A stretch of DNA of 64,000 bases from NCBI GenBank assembly GCA_900545915.1, contig URAV01000015.1, forward strand, positions 1 through 64,000, in the 5' to 3' direction. Source of the DNA: an uncultured Porphyromonadaceae bacterium. GTDB lineage: Bacteria; Bacteroidota; Bacteroidia; Bacteroidales; Coprobacteraceae. The position numbers and the translations under genes were made by a program. A model generated the notes under the pieces. The model was not told the DNA's origin and ran no database searches. It worked only from the letters and a program-made list of their open reading frames with translations. Shown piece by piece: positions 44,201 to 54,400 of this stretch (position 1 is the first letter of the stretch; the number at the start of each line of letters is the position of its first letter).

Positions 44201-45586
44201 ATTGGCACTCAACTTTCCAGTAACTTTTAAACTAGTACCAAAATTATAAGCATTATCCCAATCGATATCGATACTCAAATTGTCCGTAGCGTTATTTTCA
44301 ATCCACCAACGCCATGTCGGCATAATATTTTGCATACCGCGATGAGACCAATCTTGAGTTCCCCGATTTTCTCCATTCACAAAACGATGCTTTCCCAATC
44401 CTGTAGAAAAAGCTGTTACAAACGGCTTATATTGTATCACCGACCGTTCCAATATACATCCTGAAGCTCCCGGCCAACTATTACGCCCGGAAACATCCGT
44501 CGGATCTCCTGCATTATTTACCCAGAAAATATCTTCATTACGGAAAGTTTTTTTCTGAGCTTCATACATTTGCGGACCGGTAGTGATATGTTGACCCTCT
44601 ACAAGATCTTTAATATTATCTTTCCAAATACGTTCTTCTGGGCAGAATAAATCTAACGATCCGCCGTGATCAGTTTCACCGAACACAGAACGCCATTGAC
44701 TCCCTGTCCCGGTCAATCCTCCACTTACACATTGAACTCCGCAATACAGTTTTTGTAACGCTTGTTCCTTTGTAAAACCCTCATCGACAAGACGATTCAC
44801 TTGAGATCTCCCGTTCGAAGCACTTCCATATTCGAGGAACTGGGAAGTATTCACGTGCGTTTTCATTATCTCGGAAGAATAACTTGTACTGGCGTTATAC
44901 CACTGTATCTCCATGTGCGTATCTCCGGCATCATCGGCATATTTATTAAAGTCCTTTATAAACGGAGCCCAATCACTCGTTCCCCCGCCTCCCGGAGTTT
45001 CCTGATTGATAAACCAGCCGTCAAAACCACAATATTTGGCGATCTCATACAATTTTCTTGCATATACAAAACGACCATCGCCTTCCCTAGATGTCAGCAT
45101 TTCCTGCGGCCACTCCGATTTTCCGCCATAAGCACTCGGAGGGAAAAATATCTGACCGAGAATCTTAACTCCGTTCATGTGAGCCATATCGATCATAGGA
45201 GCTGAAGGAGGACATATAATCCCTTCTCCTGCCGATCCTGCCCAATAAACGACCTTATCCATATACTGCCAATAAGTAGGATTGTAAAGATAAAAATTTT
45301 CGGCATCTTGAGACGGACAAGCACCGCAATCCTTAAACAAAATCGTCGAATTGCAGATTTGCCCTTCATAGAACTGATACTGGTTGGCTTTTATCAAAGA
45401 AGGTTCTTTGAAACGTTCTGCCAACTTAACCGTACTTCGGTTGAATTTCGCATCTTGATCGGTTTCGGGACTCCATTCCTTAATATCTTTCGGATGCCAA
45501 GATCCCGAATAAGGCTGTTGGGCCTGAGAATACCACGAAAACACAGAAAGCATTGTCGCGGAAACAAGTAATTGTTTTAGATTCAT
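41231..45586 (-). CDS. GH85 endo-beta-N-acetylglucosaminidase, multidomain, T9SS-secreted
   Basis: A 1451-residue enzyme expected to cut the chitobiose core of N-glycans. After the signal peptide (SWYSQAQQ), the GH85 barrel covers roughly 60-440. The active-site motif FDGWFINQET has Asn194 and Glu196, equivalent to the Asn/Glu pair of EndoA/EndoM-type enzymes. Then come a sugar-binding-like sandwich, an Fn3-like domain, a PKD-like domain (about 660-750), an F5/8-type CBM32-like domain (LTNVALHKTIDSYSG), an Ig-like domain, a second F5/8-like domain (ILAGRTAELRLYKSD), the shared module (1164-1363) and a T9SS tail (VYPNPVNPNGT). It is far longer than single-domain GH85 enzymes. It follows SusD, so glycan release and import are linked. 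Confidence 0.92.
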   Translation of the reverse strand: MNLKQLLVSATMLSVFSWYSQAQQPYSGSWHPKDIKEWSPETDQDAKFNRSTVKLAERFKEPSLIKANQYQFYEGQICNSTILFKDCGACPSQDAENFYLYNPTYWQYMDKVVYWAGSAGEGIICPPSAPMIDMAHMNGVKILGQIFFPPSAYGGKSEWPQEMLTSREGDGRFVYARKLYEIAKYCGFDGWFINQETPGGGGTSDWAPFIKDFNKYADDAGDTHMEIQWYNASTSYSSEIMKTHVNTSQFLEYGSASNGRSQVNRLVDEGFTKEQALQKLYCGVQCVSGGLTGTGSQWRSVFGETDHGGSLDLFCPEERIWKDNIKDLVEGQHITTGPQMYEAQKKTFRNEDIFWVNNAGDPTDVSGRNSWPGASGCILERSVIQYKPFVTAFSTGLGKHRFVNGENRGTQDWSHRGMQNIMPTWRWWIENNATDNLSIDIDWDNAYNFGTSLKVTGKLSANADHLTRLYKTMISVESGDKFQLVYQTNTENSIEVKLGTTSAVDSEWNVLSNPSVTTQNGWTVAEYDLSGLAGKTVYIIALNFKSATEVASYTASLGQLGIIPGNYAPATPQITNVTMQNSLGETGGDFRIVWDVAESEWENLDHIDIYLQTPSEKKLVGQTRGEGFYIPKIEREGTERSVNIILKPITKDLKEGTEVVYEAKYPEPTPPVVYYKVSNSYPSVNDVVTIEAVATGAPTSYSWDLPEGLEQTSISEDNKTITVKCLQEGEFVVTAHVTNDIGTTDYSVIALEVNPAETLTNVALHKTIDSYSGSTNDTESPKNLIDGETKPYSTSAKWCNIANESWAIIDLEGVYKVYKFKTYDCLHNESGSNFNNYRVYVSTDKVNWTLVLNETGVGGETIKEDYIAPTKARYIKFNPYDDNSMTIRIWEFEVYGKEDNNLQIDVPASVELMSGEKKTIDVTYDLNGDERASQFTCNVVSANESYVKIGEIKEDIDNSKFTVELIGGNAIGATELTVTVDNGGAYKERTVAATVDNLDAKNILAGRTAELRLYKSDYNVDAEFDKFETGKLTDGDKETEGADVIETESSYKNDAWAVFKADETWNVAKVKVYFPNDNKGNGNTQIIKSVTINVGTNGKNWTPVTTIENPGGEVEYIFPDYKECSYIGFEFDVTPYQYVSIAEIEAFEQTKEAIPVSGPIAIKSGFNADAIAEAKPSKDYSTMPLDDQGWVLFSAAVQEEGSIPNDGVVISNSGMKYQFSDFTANNAAIMKTNGATATLEFVSPQLGVEKLYLLTISANGASKMEVKANYSDGTSSEAQTFTVDDWFNTSSGLGEAVYGLSRIIRESSGYEFKADDIDERLQFRLFEQVLPVDDTKSVVSVTVTSKKSGSYPTVFAVSKEGKYVDTGLKEQTTGNVELKVYPNPVNPNGTLTVETESNATISLITLQGALIRQIKAEGNVSQLSVDNLSAGTYILLVKGENGVKATKVVVR
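41498..42097 (-). other. Shared ~200-residue module, copy in the GH85 protein
   Basis: Encodes residues about 1164-1363, from SGFNADAIAEAKP to SVTVTSKKSGSYPTVFAV, ahead of the T9SS tail. It matches the CotH-like protein module (39106-39693) over its whole length, including the tryptophan motif DDWFNTSSGLGEAVYG. Confidence 0.7.
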
Positions 45587-45800
45587 AATTATAGTTGTTT
45601 TACAAGATTAAGGTTATTGTGTTTTTCTAAAATCTATAGATGTAGAAATACGCTTCTATTAATATGACACTATAAAATTATCGTACCCTACGTTTTTTTG
45701 CCATTATATTTCTTCAAAGGCAAAAACCACCGTTTCTAAAAGCCAATCTAAAAGATTTCTTTACAAGAAATAATGGTTTTCACCCGTATCACAAGGTACA

Positions 45801-47681
45801 TCAGAATTTCAATTTCGATAAGGTAGCCGACCGAAAATTATTCGGTTTATTGCGCTCTCCCGCATCATTATTCGTATCGGCGACATCCCACCATAAACGT
45901 GCTCCTTCTGTATCTATTTGAGTAGGTCTCTGTTCCGTCTTATTATTCACTTCACTTAACGGATATAAAAGACGTTTGATGTGTTTTCCGTTAGGAACAC
46001 TTCCCCCTGAATTATTGGTAAGTTGATTTGCCAAACGAGGATAATCCGTACGACGGAAATCTGCCCAACCTTCATTCCCATTCGGGAAAACAGCCATCCA
46101 CTTCTGTGTAATAATCTGCTCAAGGATAGCCTCCTTATCTGATCCGGAAAACGGATTTGTCTCTCCCTCTTGATATATTTTCAAACCGTTTATATAAGAA
46201 GTCGCCTCTGCTTGTGAAATCTGATAATAATCCATAGAAGCCTGTATTCCGGCTTTAAAATAACCTTCGACACTATTATTAATTTCTGCTCCCGTCCATC
46301 CTCTCAGCACAGCCTCAGCTTTCAGGAACAAAGATTCTGCATATCCCAACCACACGGTAGGGCGAGCATAATTGAACCAATATTTAGGATCTAAGATTTT
46401 AGATTCCTGCCTATTCATCTTCGTACGAGTCAAACTATAATCTCCCGAAGCTTGGTTTACATCTTGATATCCTCGTTTACATCCGGTAAAATCATTTTTA
46501 TCATCTTCAACTCCGTTTTCCAACGCATTCATAGTACTCGGACGATACCAACAAACTAAACAGCGGGGATCTATAATCTTCGTTATATAATTATTACGTC
46601 CGGTACGGATTTGATATTCACCACCACCGACACTCAAATTTTTATAGAACTGCTCTAAATCCCATGAAAGAACACTCTCTCCGTTATAGGCTACGCTGCA
46701 CATCGCCAACGGATTCTCACTTCCTCCTTCATCCATGCCACCCATATCTTTCGGCGCAAACTTGGGAACAGTACACATATTATCCTCGTTACTCATCATA
46801 AGTCCCAACTCAGTATCCCCCGCTTTTTGCGCTGCATTCAATGCAGCCATACCTTCGGTCCGAGCCCGGTCGGGATCGACATTAGAGATACGCAATGCCA
46901 TGCGCAAACGAAGAGTATTGGCAAATCTTACCCATTTCTTCGCATCCCCGAAATAACATATATCCTCTGTCCCGAAAGAATACTGATTCGCATCATTCAC
47001 ATCTATACTATCCACAGCTTGCTCCAGCATACGGAACATCATATCATAAACCTGTTCTTGCGTGTTATACGGAATATTATCGGTTTCGGGAACTCTGGCG
47101 CGCACATACACGTCAAACGGCATATCTCCGTAAGTATCGGTCTGTGCTAATGCCAGAAAAGCATAATAGATACGGGTCATGTAAAACGCATTCTTGTATC
47201 TTTCCGGCTCATCATTGAACTTAAAAGCTCGTAATAAACGACGATACTCATTACTACGGTCATTATAAAAATGTTCCCATCGTTTGCCCGACCAACCGTC
47301 AGTATAATTATAGTCAGGAGAATTTCCTGCATGATTTTTCTGGTTATTAGCAACATAACCAGCATAAATATCATGACTCAGATTGGTCGTAATTTGATAA
47401 TCATTATAATATCCCTCATAAATGAAATTCCGGAAAGTCGAAGCTGCAGAAGCCAATTCTGACTGTAATGCGAGCGAATCCTCTTTTGACACTTTAAAGT
47501 CGATATTGATATCGGAATACTTCGTTCCATCATCACCGGTATCTGTGTCATTTCCTCCTACAGTAGCATCTTTAATCTCATAAGGATTTTCATTGAGTTC
47601 TCCTAAATCATAACAAGATGTTACCAACCCCAAAAATAAAGGGGCAATCATTATTCTGGTTAAAACTGATCTATATTTCAT
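45801..47681 (-). CDS. SusD/RagB-family surface glycan-binding lipoprotein
   Basis: A 626-residue lipoprotein (signal ending LGLVTSC, Cys23). It has the SusD start ELNENPYEI, helical TPR-like repeats and the C-terminal block typical of SusD-like proteins (LEQIITQKWMAVFPNGNEGWADFRRTDYPRL). It caps the SusC channel upstream and delivers glycans into it. It is longer than typical SusD proteins (about 500-550), with insertions in the middle. It lies 20 bases after the SusC gene and 214 bases before the GH85 gene. N-glycan specificity is inferred from that neighbour. Confidence 0.9.
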   Translation of the reverse strand: MKYRSVLTRIMIAPLFLGLVTSCYDLGELNENPYEIKDATVGGNDTDTGDDGTKYSDINIDFKVSKEDSLALQSELASAASTFRNFIYEGYYNDYQITTNLSHDIYAGYVANNQKNHAGNSPDYNYTDGWSGKRWEHFYNDRSNEYRRLLRAFKFNDEPERYKNAFYMTRIYYAFLALAQTDTYGDMPFDVYVRARVPETDNIPYNTQEQVYDMMFRMLEQAVDSIDVNDANQYSFGTEDICYFGDAKKWVRFANTLRLRMALRISNVDPDRARTEGMAALNAAQKAGDTELGLMMSNEDNMCTVPKFAPKDMGGMDEGGSENPLAMCSVAYNGESVLSWDLEQFYKNLSVGGGEYQIRTGRNNYITKIIDPRCLVCWYRPSTMNALENGVEDDKNDFTGCKRGYQDVNQASGDYSLTRTKMNRQESKILDPKYWFNYARPTVWLGYAESLFLKAEAVLRGWTGAEINNSVEGYFKAGIQASMDYYQISQAEATSYINGLKIYQEGETNPFSGSDKEAILEQIITQKWMAVFPNGNEGWADFRRTDYPRLANQLTNNSGGSVPNGKHIKRLLYPLSEVNNKTEQRPTQIDTEGARLWWDVADTNNDAGERNKPNNFRSATLSKLKF

Positions 47682-47701
47682 GATATATTGGCTGTTATAA
47701 A

Positions 47702-50700
47702 TTAAAATCCGATATTGACAGAGAATCCGAATGTACGAGTATAAGGTACTGACGTAAAGTCAATTGCTTGAGAGAACATGCTGGTATTATATCCCCCATC
47801 GGGATTTCCCGGAGCATGTTTCATCAAAAAACCGAGATTACGACCTACAAAAGACAAACGTAATGACGTAAAAGGAGTCTTCTTCAACAGTTTTCTTGAA
47901 AAATTATATCCAAGAGAAAGCTCTTTAAGTTTAATATACGAAGCATCATATACAAATTCCTCTGCATTTCCGTTCGTTTTATTAAGACCTATTTTCTGAT
48001 AGTAAGACTGAGCATTGCACCAAACGTCGTTAGGAGTTCCGTCTTCTTTTACACCGGGCAATAAAATTTTCCAGCCGTTATCTTCCGATCCTCGATTTTC
48101 CGTGCGTTCTGCAGTACCGGCATTTGTTGCCATACCCTCAGAAATAGAGACGATATCTCCTCCGAATTTCATATCGAACATTGCTGACAGCGTAAATCCT
48201 TTGTAAGAAAAGGTCGGAGTTACCGACATCAATAGATCCGGTTGTATATTTCCTATCGGATGAGACAAAATATAATTTAAATCCGCTTCATTATTATCTT
48301 GAGGAAGGCCGTCTTTCAATATCAATTCACCTTTGTCATTTCTTTTAAGAAGATGACGGGCATATATATCTCCCAATTTACCTCCGGCAACCGCTCCGAC
48401 CCATACAGGGAAATTATCGTCTCCGTCAAAAAAAACATAATCTTTACCCTCATACAGTTCTTCTACCGTAGATAAATTCTTCGACAAGTTTACATTTATA
48501 TCGAACGTAAAATCTTTTGTCTGCACAGGAGTAGCATAAACCATTAATTCAAATCCTTTATTCGTAATCAAACCGGCATTGATCCACTGTGCCGTCCATG
48601 GAGAAGCTGCAGGAATACTCATGATCTGGTTCTTAGTCCGGCTATAATAATAGGTAAAATCAAGTCCCAATCTGTTCTGGAGAAATTTCATCTCTAAACC
48701 GCCTTCATAAGAAGAAGAGATCTCTGGTTTCAAGTTATCGTTCGCCTTGATTTTTCCTCCGCTTTGATCGAGCACACGAACACCGTTCTCATATTTATAT
48801 TTTACCGTATTCACCAATTGATAAGGATCTGTATCTTTCCCTACTTGCGCTGCAGAGACACGAACTTTGGCAAAATTGAACCATGCAGGCATTTGGTGGC
48901 CATCCAATGAATTGACGAAATCCGAAACGACAAAACTCAAATTGGCAGAAGGATAAAAAAATGAGTTATTACGAACCGGCAATGTAGAAGACCAGTCGTT
49001 ACGAGCTGTCAAGTCTAACGAAAGATACTCCCTAAATGCCAACTGCAACGATCCGAATACCGAGTTGGTAGCTCTCTCATAACCGCTATTATTTGCCGTA
49101 TTCAATAATGCTCCCGTATTGAATATCCATTGATCTTTCGATAGCATATTACGCACCCCGACAGAAAGGCTCTCATAATTTTGATACATAAAGTTAGCAC
49201 CAAGCGTATATCCGATTCTGAAATCCGATCCGATGCGGTTATCTCCATTCAACATAAATTCAGCATTCTGTTCAAAGAAATTTTCCTCTCCTCGTGACAT
49301 GCCGTCATTCGTTTGTTGCGTTACAGAAGTTATACCTACCCCATTACCCAAATCAGAATCATATAAACGGGTGCGGTAGTAATCAAAAGCATATTTTGCC
49401 GAAAAATGCAACCAATCCGTAAAATTGATCCGGGCGTTATAATACCCGAAAGCACGCCAACGTTCATCCGAATTTTGCAATTGATGACGTACATAATACG
49501 GATTAAGATATTCGAGTGTAGGCCCATACCAATTTACATGCATTTTCTCGGCTGTCGTATATTGCTGAAGATCTGAAAGACGAATATTGTTCGGGATAGA
49601 GAGCAACTGAGCGACTTCTCCACCTAAACCATAATAAGGTCTGTTTTCTGCTTTCGTCCGGGAAACCGAAACTTTTCCTTCCATAGAAAGATACTTGTTC
49701 AATTCAGTTCCGGCTTTCATATCCACCGTAATCTTATCCAAAGTCTCACCCTTAAACAATCCGTCATTGCCATTATATCCGAACGAAGCCCGGAAATTAG
49801 ACTTTTCAGTTACGTTTCCTACCGAAACACTATGATTTTGAGCAAAACCCGTATTAAAATAATCTCTCAAAGGATTCCCGTAACGAGTATAAGGCATCTC
49901 TTGACCGTTCCATGCCGTCACCATTTGCCCATTCAACGGTGCACCATAACTAAATGGAGAGTCTTTATATACGCCACCCTCTCCTTGTCCGTACTTATCC
50001 TGCATATCGAGGGTTTCTCCCACTACACTCCAAGTAAATGTACCATTATAGCTAACCCCGAATCCATCTTTTTTCGTACCTTTTTTTGTTGTTACGAGAA
50101 TCACCCCATTACCGGCACGAGAACCATAGAGCGCAGCAGCATTCGGTCCTTTCAAAACCGAAATAGACTCTATATCGTCGGGATTAATATCGATAGATGT
50201 TCCTCCTCGGTCGATTCCCCCGTAAAAAGAAGCGCCGGAAGTATTGTTATCAGTAAAAGGGACACCATCAACAATCCATAAAGGCTGGTTATTATCCGTC
50301 AAAGAAGAGTTTCCTCTTATAGTAATTTTAGTAGAGCCACCAAGACCGGTACTTGAAGTATTCATTTGAAGACCGGCAACTTTCCCCTGCAAGGCACTCG
50401 TAACAGAAGCATCTCCAGTCGTATTCAATTCGTCGGCTTTGATGTCCTGCACCGAATAACCTAACATTTTTTTCTCTCTTTTAATACCCAAGGCCGTTAC
50501 GACAACCTCTGAAAGCACTTTGTTATCCTCCTCCAAAGTCACATCGACAGTAGTCTGGTCTTTAATTTCAACACTAAACGGACGATAACCTACATACGTA
50601 ATTTTTAGTTTCGCACCTACAGGAACGTCTAAGGCATATCTCCCGTCTATATCTGTTGCAGTACCAGTGGTAGTACCTTCTACTACCACGCTGGCACCGA

Positions 50701-51112
50701 TAACAGTTTCCCCTTTCTCATCCTTTACAACTCCGGATATATGACGCTTTGCAGTCTTCGATCCCGAACTTTTTTTAGGAAGAAGGACTATCTGACGATT
50801 TGATATTTCAAAATCCAGATTCGTATCCTTCAAAAGGGCTGTCATGAGACTTTGCATATTTACATTCTTTACATCCAGACTGACCTTTTGATTTACATTT
50901 ACATTCTTTTCATCATAAAAAAATGTATAATCACTTACCTTTTCTATGCGTGAAAGAGCTTCCCGAAGAGGAATATCCGAAAACGTAAGTGTAATCTTTC
51001 CGTCTTGTTCGGCAGCATAAATCTGCGAATGAACACCAAATGATAAAATGAAAATAAAGAATGCAAGTCGCCACAACTTACTAATTGATTTTTCGATTTC
51101 TCTGTACTTCAT
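47702..51112 (-). CDS. SusC/RagA TonB-dependent transporter with STN signalling domain
   Basis: A 1136-residue outer-membrane importer. The signal peptide is followed by an STN (secretin/TonB N-terminal) domain at about 38-110 (ITLTFSDIPLREALSRIEK, then LLKDTNLDFEISNRQIVLL). A beta-sandwich CarboxypepD_reg-like domain (ISGVVKDEKGETVIGASV), a SusC linker VVVTALGIKREKKMLGYSV, plug and barrel follow. STN domains contact FecR-type anti-sigma factors, so this transporter can report substrate to the sigma/FecR pair at 58271-59940. It heads the SusC-SusD-GH85-CotH-GH97 set. Confidence 0.95.
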   Translation of the reverse strand: MKYREIEKSISKLWRLAFFIFILSFGVHSQIYAAEQDGKITLTFSDIPLREALSRIEKVSDYTFFYDEKNVNVNQKVSLDVKNVNMQSLMTALLKDTNLDFEISNRQIVLLPKKSSGSKTAKRHISGVVKDEKGETVIGASVVVEGTTTGTATDIDGRYALDVPVGAKLKITYVGYRPFSVEIKDQTTVDVTLEEDNKVLSEVVVTALGIKREKKMLGYSVQDIKADELNTTGDASVTSALQGKVAGLQMNTSSTGLGGSTKITIRGNSSLTDNNQPLWIVDGVPFTDNNTSGASFYGGIDRGGTSIDINPDDIESISVLKGPNAAALYGSRAGNGVILVTTKKGTKKDGFGVSYNGTFTWSVVGETLDMQDKYGQGEGGVYKDSPFSYGAPLNGQMVTAWNGQEMPYTRYGNPLRDYFNTGFAQNHSVSVGNVTEKSNFRASFGYNGNDGLFKGETLDKITVDMKAGTELNKYLSMEGKVSVSRTKAENRPYYGLGGEVAQLLSIPNNIRLSDLQQYTTAEKMHVNWYGPTLEYLNPYYVRHQLQNSDERWRAFGYYNARINFTDWLHFSAKYAFDYYRTRLYDSDLGNGVGITSVTQQTNDGMSRGEENFFEQNAEFMLNGDNRIGSDFRIGYTLGANFMYQNYESLSVGVRNMLSKDQWIFNTGALLNTANNSGYERATNSVFGSLQLAFREYLSLDLTARNDWSSTLPVRNNSFFYPSANLSFVVSDFVNSLDGHQMPAWFNFAKVRVSAAQVGKDTDPYQLVNTVKYKYENGVRVLDQSGGKIKANDNLKPEISSSYEGGLEMKFLQNRLGLDFTYYYSRTKNQIMSIPAASPWTAQWINAGLITNKGFELMVYATPVQTKDFTFDINVNLSKNLSTVEELYEGKDYVFFDGDDNFPVWVGAVAGGKLGDIYARHLLKRNDKGELILKDGLPQDNNEADLNYILSHPIGNIQPDLLMSVTPTFSYKGFTLSAMFDMKFGGDIVSISEGMATNAGTAERTENRGSEDNGWKILLPGVKEDGTPNDVWCNAQSYYQKIGLNKTNGNAEEFVYDASYIKLKELSLGYNFSRKLLKKTPFTSLRLSFVGRNLGFLMKHAPGNPDGGYNTSMFSQAIDFTSVPYTRTFGFSVNIGF

Positions 51113-51494
51113 GCTGATTAGATTTATAATCTGTTATCTTCTTTTATTTATTGCCGGAATGGCCGGTTCTGGCAAACAATTATTTCAAGTTTATAAAAAG
51201 TACCGCAAAATATCGGCATATCTTTTCCGGTACATTCAATCGTATGACACAGAAATCTGTAATAACCCCTATAAGAGAATGCGATTTTTTACCGTTCTCC
51301 CATAAATACCTTTTGATCCTTCAATAGTCCTTCCAAAAATCCGGTCCGATATTTCCCTTATATATCTATCATATAAGATATTACACTTTCCAAAACTTTC
51401 TTTTGTAATCTAAAAGCAATATTTTTTTCACAGAAAAGTCATACTATAAAAATATCCGTCAGATACTTTTGGCGTATCAAAAAAATACACCATT
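51113..51494. other. Divergent promoter region between the two SusC genes
   Basis: This 382-bp spacer holds a clear plus-strand -7 (TACTTTTG, 51464-51471) for the second SusC gene. A 7-bp inverted repeat CTTATAT/ATATAAG lies near 51357-51378. No consensus primary promoter for the STN-SusC gene was seen on the minus strand, which would fit control by the ECF sigma factor. Confidence 0.5.
51464..51471 (+). promoter_or_regulatory. -7 element of the second SusC operon
   Basis: TACTTTTG matches TAnnTTTG, about 24 bases before the ATG at 51495. No -33 TTTG is seen. Confidence 0.5.
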
Positions 51495-54400
51495 ATGACA
51501 AAAAAAGCTTTCATTCTTTTATTGAATTTAATGGCACTGACAGTCCATGCACAGACAGTCATTAAAGGAAAAGTTATCGATAAAAATGATTTACCGCTTA
51601 CAGGAGTCAACGTTTCGGTAAAAGGAACAAATCAGGGAACGATAACGGATATTGACGGGAATTTTTCTCTAACATGCAAAGGAACACCTAAGAATACAGA
51701 CATGATTATATTCAATTTTTTAGGTTATGAAACAAAAACCATTCCATACGAAAAAATGAAACAGAATGGGACGATCCGATTGAAAGAGAAGAATGTCTCT
51801 TTGAACGATGTCGTCGTAACGGCTTTAGGTATCAAAAGAAACGAACGAGGATTAGGATACTCAACCTCAAAATTGAACGGAGATGAAATTACCCAAACTA
51901 TTTCGACAAACTGGTCACAAGGATTGGTCGGAAAAGTAGCCGGACTCAGTATCAATGCTCCGTCAGGGCCATTAGGCTCTACAAGGATTTCTTTGCGCGG
52001 AGACGTTTCCCTGAACCAAGGAGGAAACAATGCCTTGATCGTTGTGGATGGAGTCCCGATGAGTGCACCTCTACTCAATAGCGGAAATGCCATCGCCGCA
52101 ACATCCGAAGCATCTATCGATTTCGGGAATGGTTTCTCAGATCTGAACCCAGATGATATAGAGAGTGTACAAGTACTAAAAGGTGCTAGCGCAACGGCTC
52201 TATACGGTTCACGAGCCGCAAACGGAGTTATCATGATTACAACTAAAAACGGAAGTGAACAAAATAAAAAACTGGGAATTTCATTTTCTTCGAACACAAG
52301 CGTTGAGAACGTCTTGATGTGGCCGGATTATCAATATGAGTTCGGACAGGGACAAGCGAGTAATATAGGTCCTGAAGGCAGTATATATGCCGGGCAACAC
52401 TACTATTCTTATGGGGACGCTCCCGATGGCACATATACCGGAAACGGGGGAACAAGCAGTGCTTTCGGACCTCGGTTCGAAGGACAGTTATTCTATCAAT
52501 ATGATAAAGACAAACAAGACCGGGCCGATGAGCCTACACCATGGAGAGCCTATAAAAACAACCGCAAAGACTTGTTCCGGTTAGGCTATACAACGACCAA
52601 TTCGCTTTCCATATCAGGGAACAACGATCGGGGATCGGTAAGGGCATCCCTGACTCATACGAAAAATAATTGGATATTACCGAACACCGGTTTTCAACGG
52701 GTCACAGCTACATTATCCGGACAGCAACAGGTTTCCAGATTATTAAGTCTTAACTATCGCACCACTTATACTTGGCGTAAAAGCGACAACCTTCCTTCGG
52801 TAGGATATAGCAGCAATTCTATTGCCTATTTCCTGATATTCCAAAATCCGAGTATCGATTTAGACTGGTACCGTACCATGTGGATAAAAGGAGAAGAGAA
52901 CGTCACCCAATCACAGCCGTTCAGTAAAAACATAGGAAATCCGTTCGTAACATTGTACGAATGTGTAAATCCGACAGAAAAGCATTCCAATATATCGATG
53001 CTTTCGGCCAACTTAAAACTCAATAACCACTTTGACTTTATGATCCGTTCTGCTTTTCAGATGGAAAACGATATACGGGAACAACACCGTCCGGTAAGTA
53101 CCGTCGGATTTGCCAAAGGATATTTCAAAACACAAAATATCTTCAACTACGAACTGAACAGCGATGTCTTACTGACATACCACAACAGTTTTTCCAACGG
53201 ACTTACATTAAATGCAGCTGCAGGTGGAAATATGATGGTGTATAAAGTAAATATGCTGTCTAATGCAGCCAATGGATTGATTACTCCCGGAGTTTATAAA
53301 CTGGCAAATGCGATATCTTCTATCGAATGGGATCAGAAAATTCTTAATAAACGTGTGAACAGCGTTTACTTTACTGCAAACTTAGCATATAAAAATAAAT
53401 TGTTTTTAGATGTAACCGGACGCAATGACTGGTCTTCTACTTTACCGAAAAAAAATAATTCGTTCTTTTATCCTTCCGTCTCGGTAAGCACTCTGTTGAA
53501 TGAATGGATAATGATGCCGGATAAAATCAATCTGCTCAAACTACGGGCATCATGGGCTCAAGTAGGTAACGATACCGACCCATATAAAACTTCGCAATAT
53601 TACGAAACGACCAATTTCGCAGGTTCTGTAAAATTGCCATCGACACTATTTAACGCTGACTTCAAACCTGAAATTTCAACCAACTACGAAGTAGGAATGG
53701 ATTTCAGAACTTTCAATAACCGTTTAGGTATAGATTTCTCATATTATCTCAATAGAACAAAAAATCAAATCCTGGATGCCCCGATGGATCCCACAACGGG
53801 ATATTCCAAAGCAACCATCAATTCCGGAACAGTACAGAATATGGGATATGAAATAGAATTAAACGCCATGCCGATAATAACAAACAATTTCAGATGGACA
53901 ACCCGATTCAACTGGTCAAAAAATAAAAACAAAATATTGTCGCTATCAGAAACTGCCGATGAGAATCAATTGATCAGTAAAATCGGTCCGGCCTCCATCA
54001 TAGGAAGAGTCGGTGGCACGGTGGGTGATATCTGGGGATACAAATTTAAACGTACAGAAGACGGACAAATGATTATAGACGAATCAGGACTGCCCGTATT
54101 GACCGATGAAATAGAATATGCAGGAAGTGCCTATCCTGCATGGAAAGCCGGATGGTACAACGAGTTTAAATATAAAAATTTTAAACTCGGTATACTCATT
54201 GACGGACAATATGGAGGAAAAATATTTTCTGCGACCAATATGAGATTGGGTATTCAAGGAAAAATTAAGGCTACATTAAACGGCCGTTTACCGGGAACAC
54301 CTCTCTACATTTCCGGAGACGATCCTCGCATAACCGATGCCGGATTATCTCCGATAGGAGGATTATACGTAGTTGCTCCGGGTGTAGTCGAAAATTCCGA

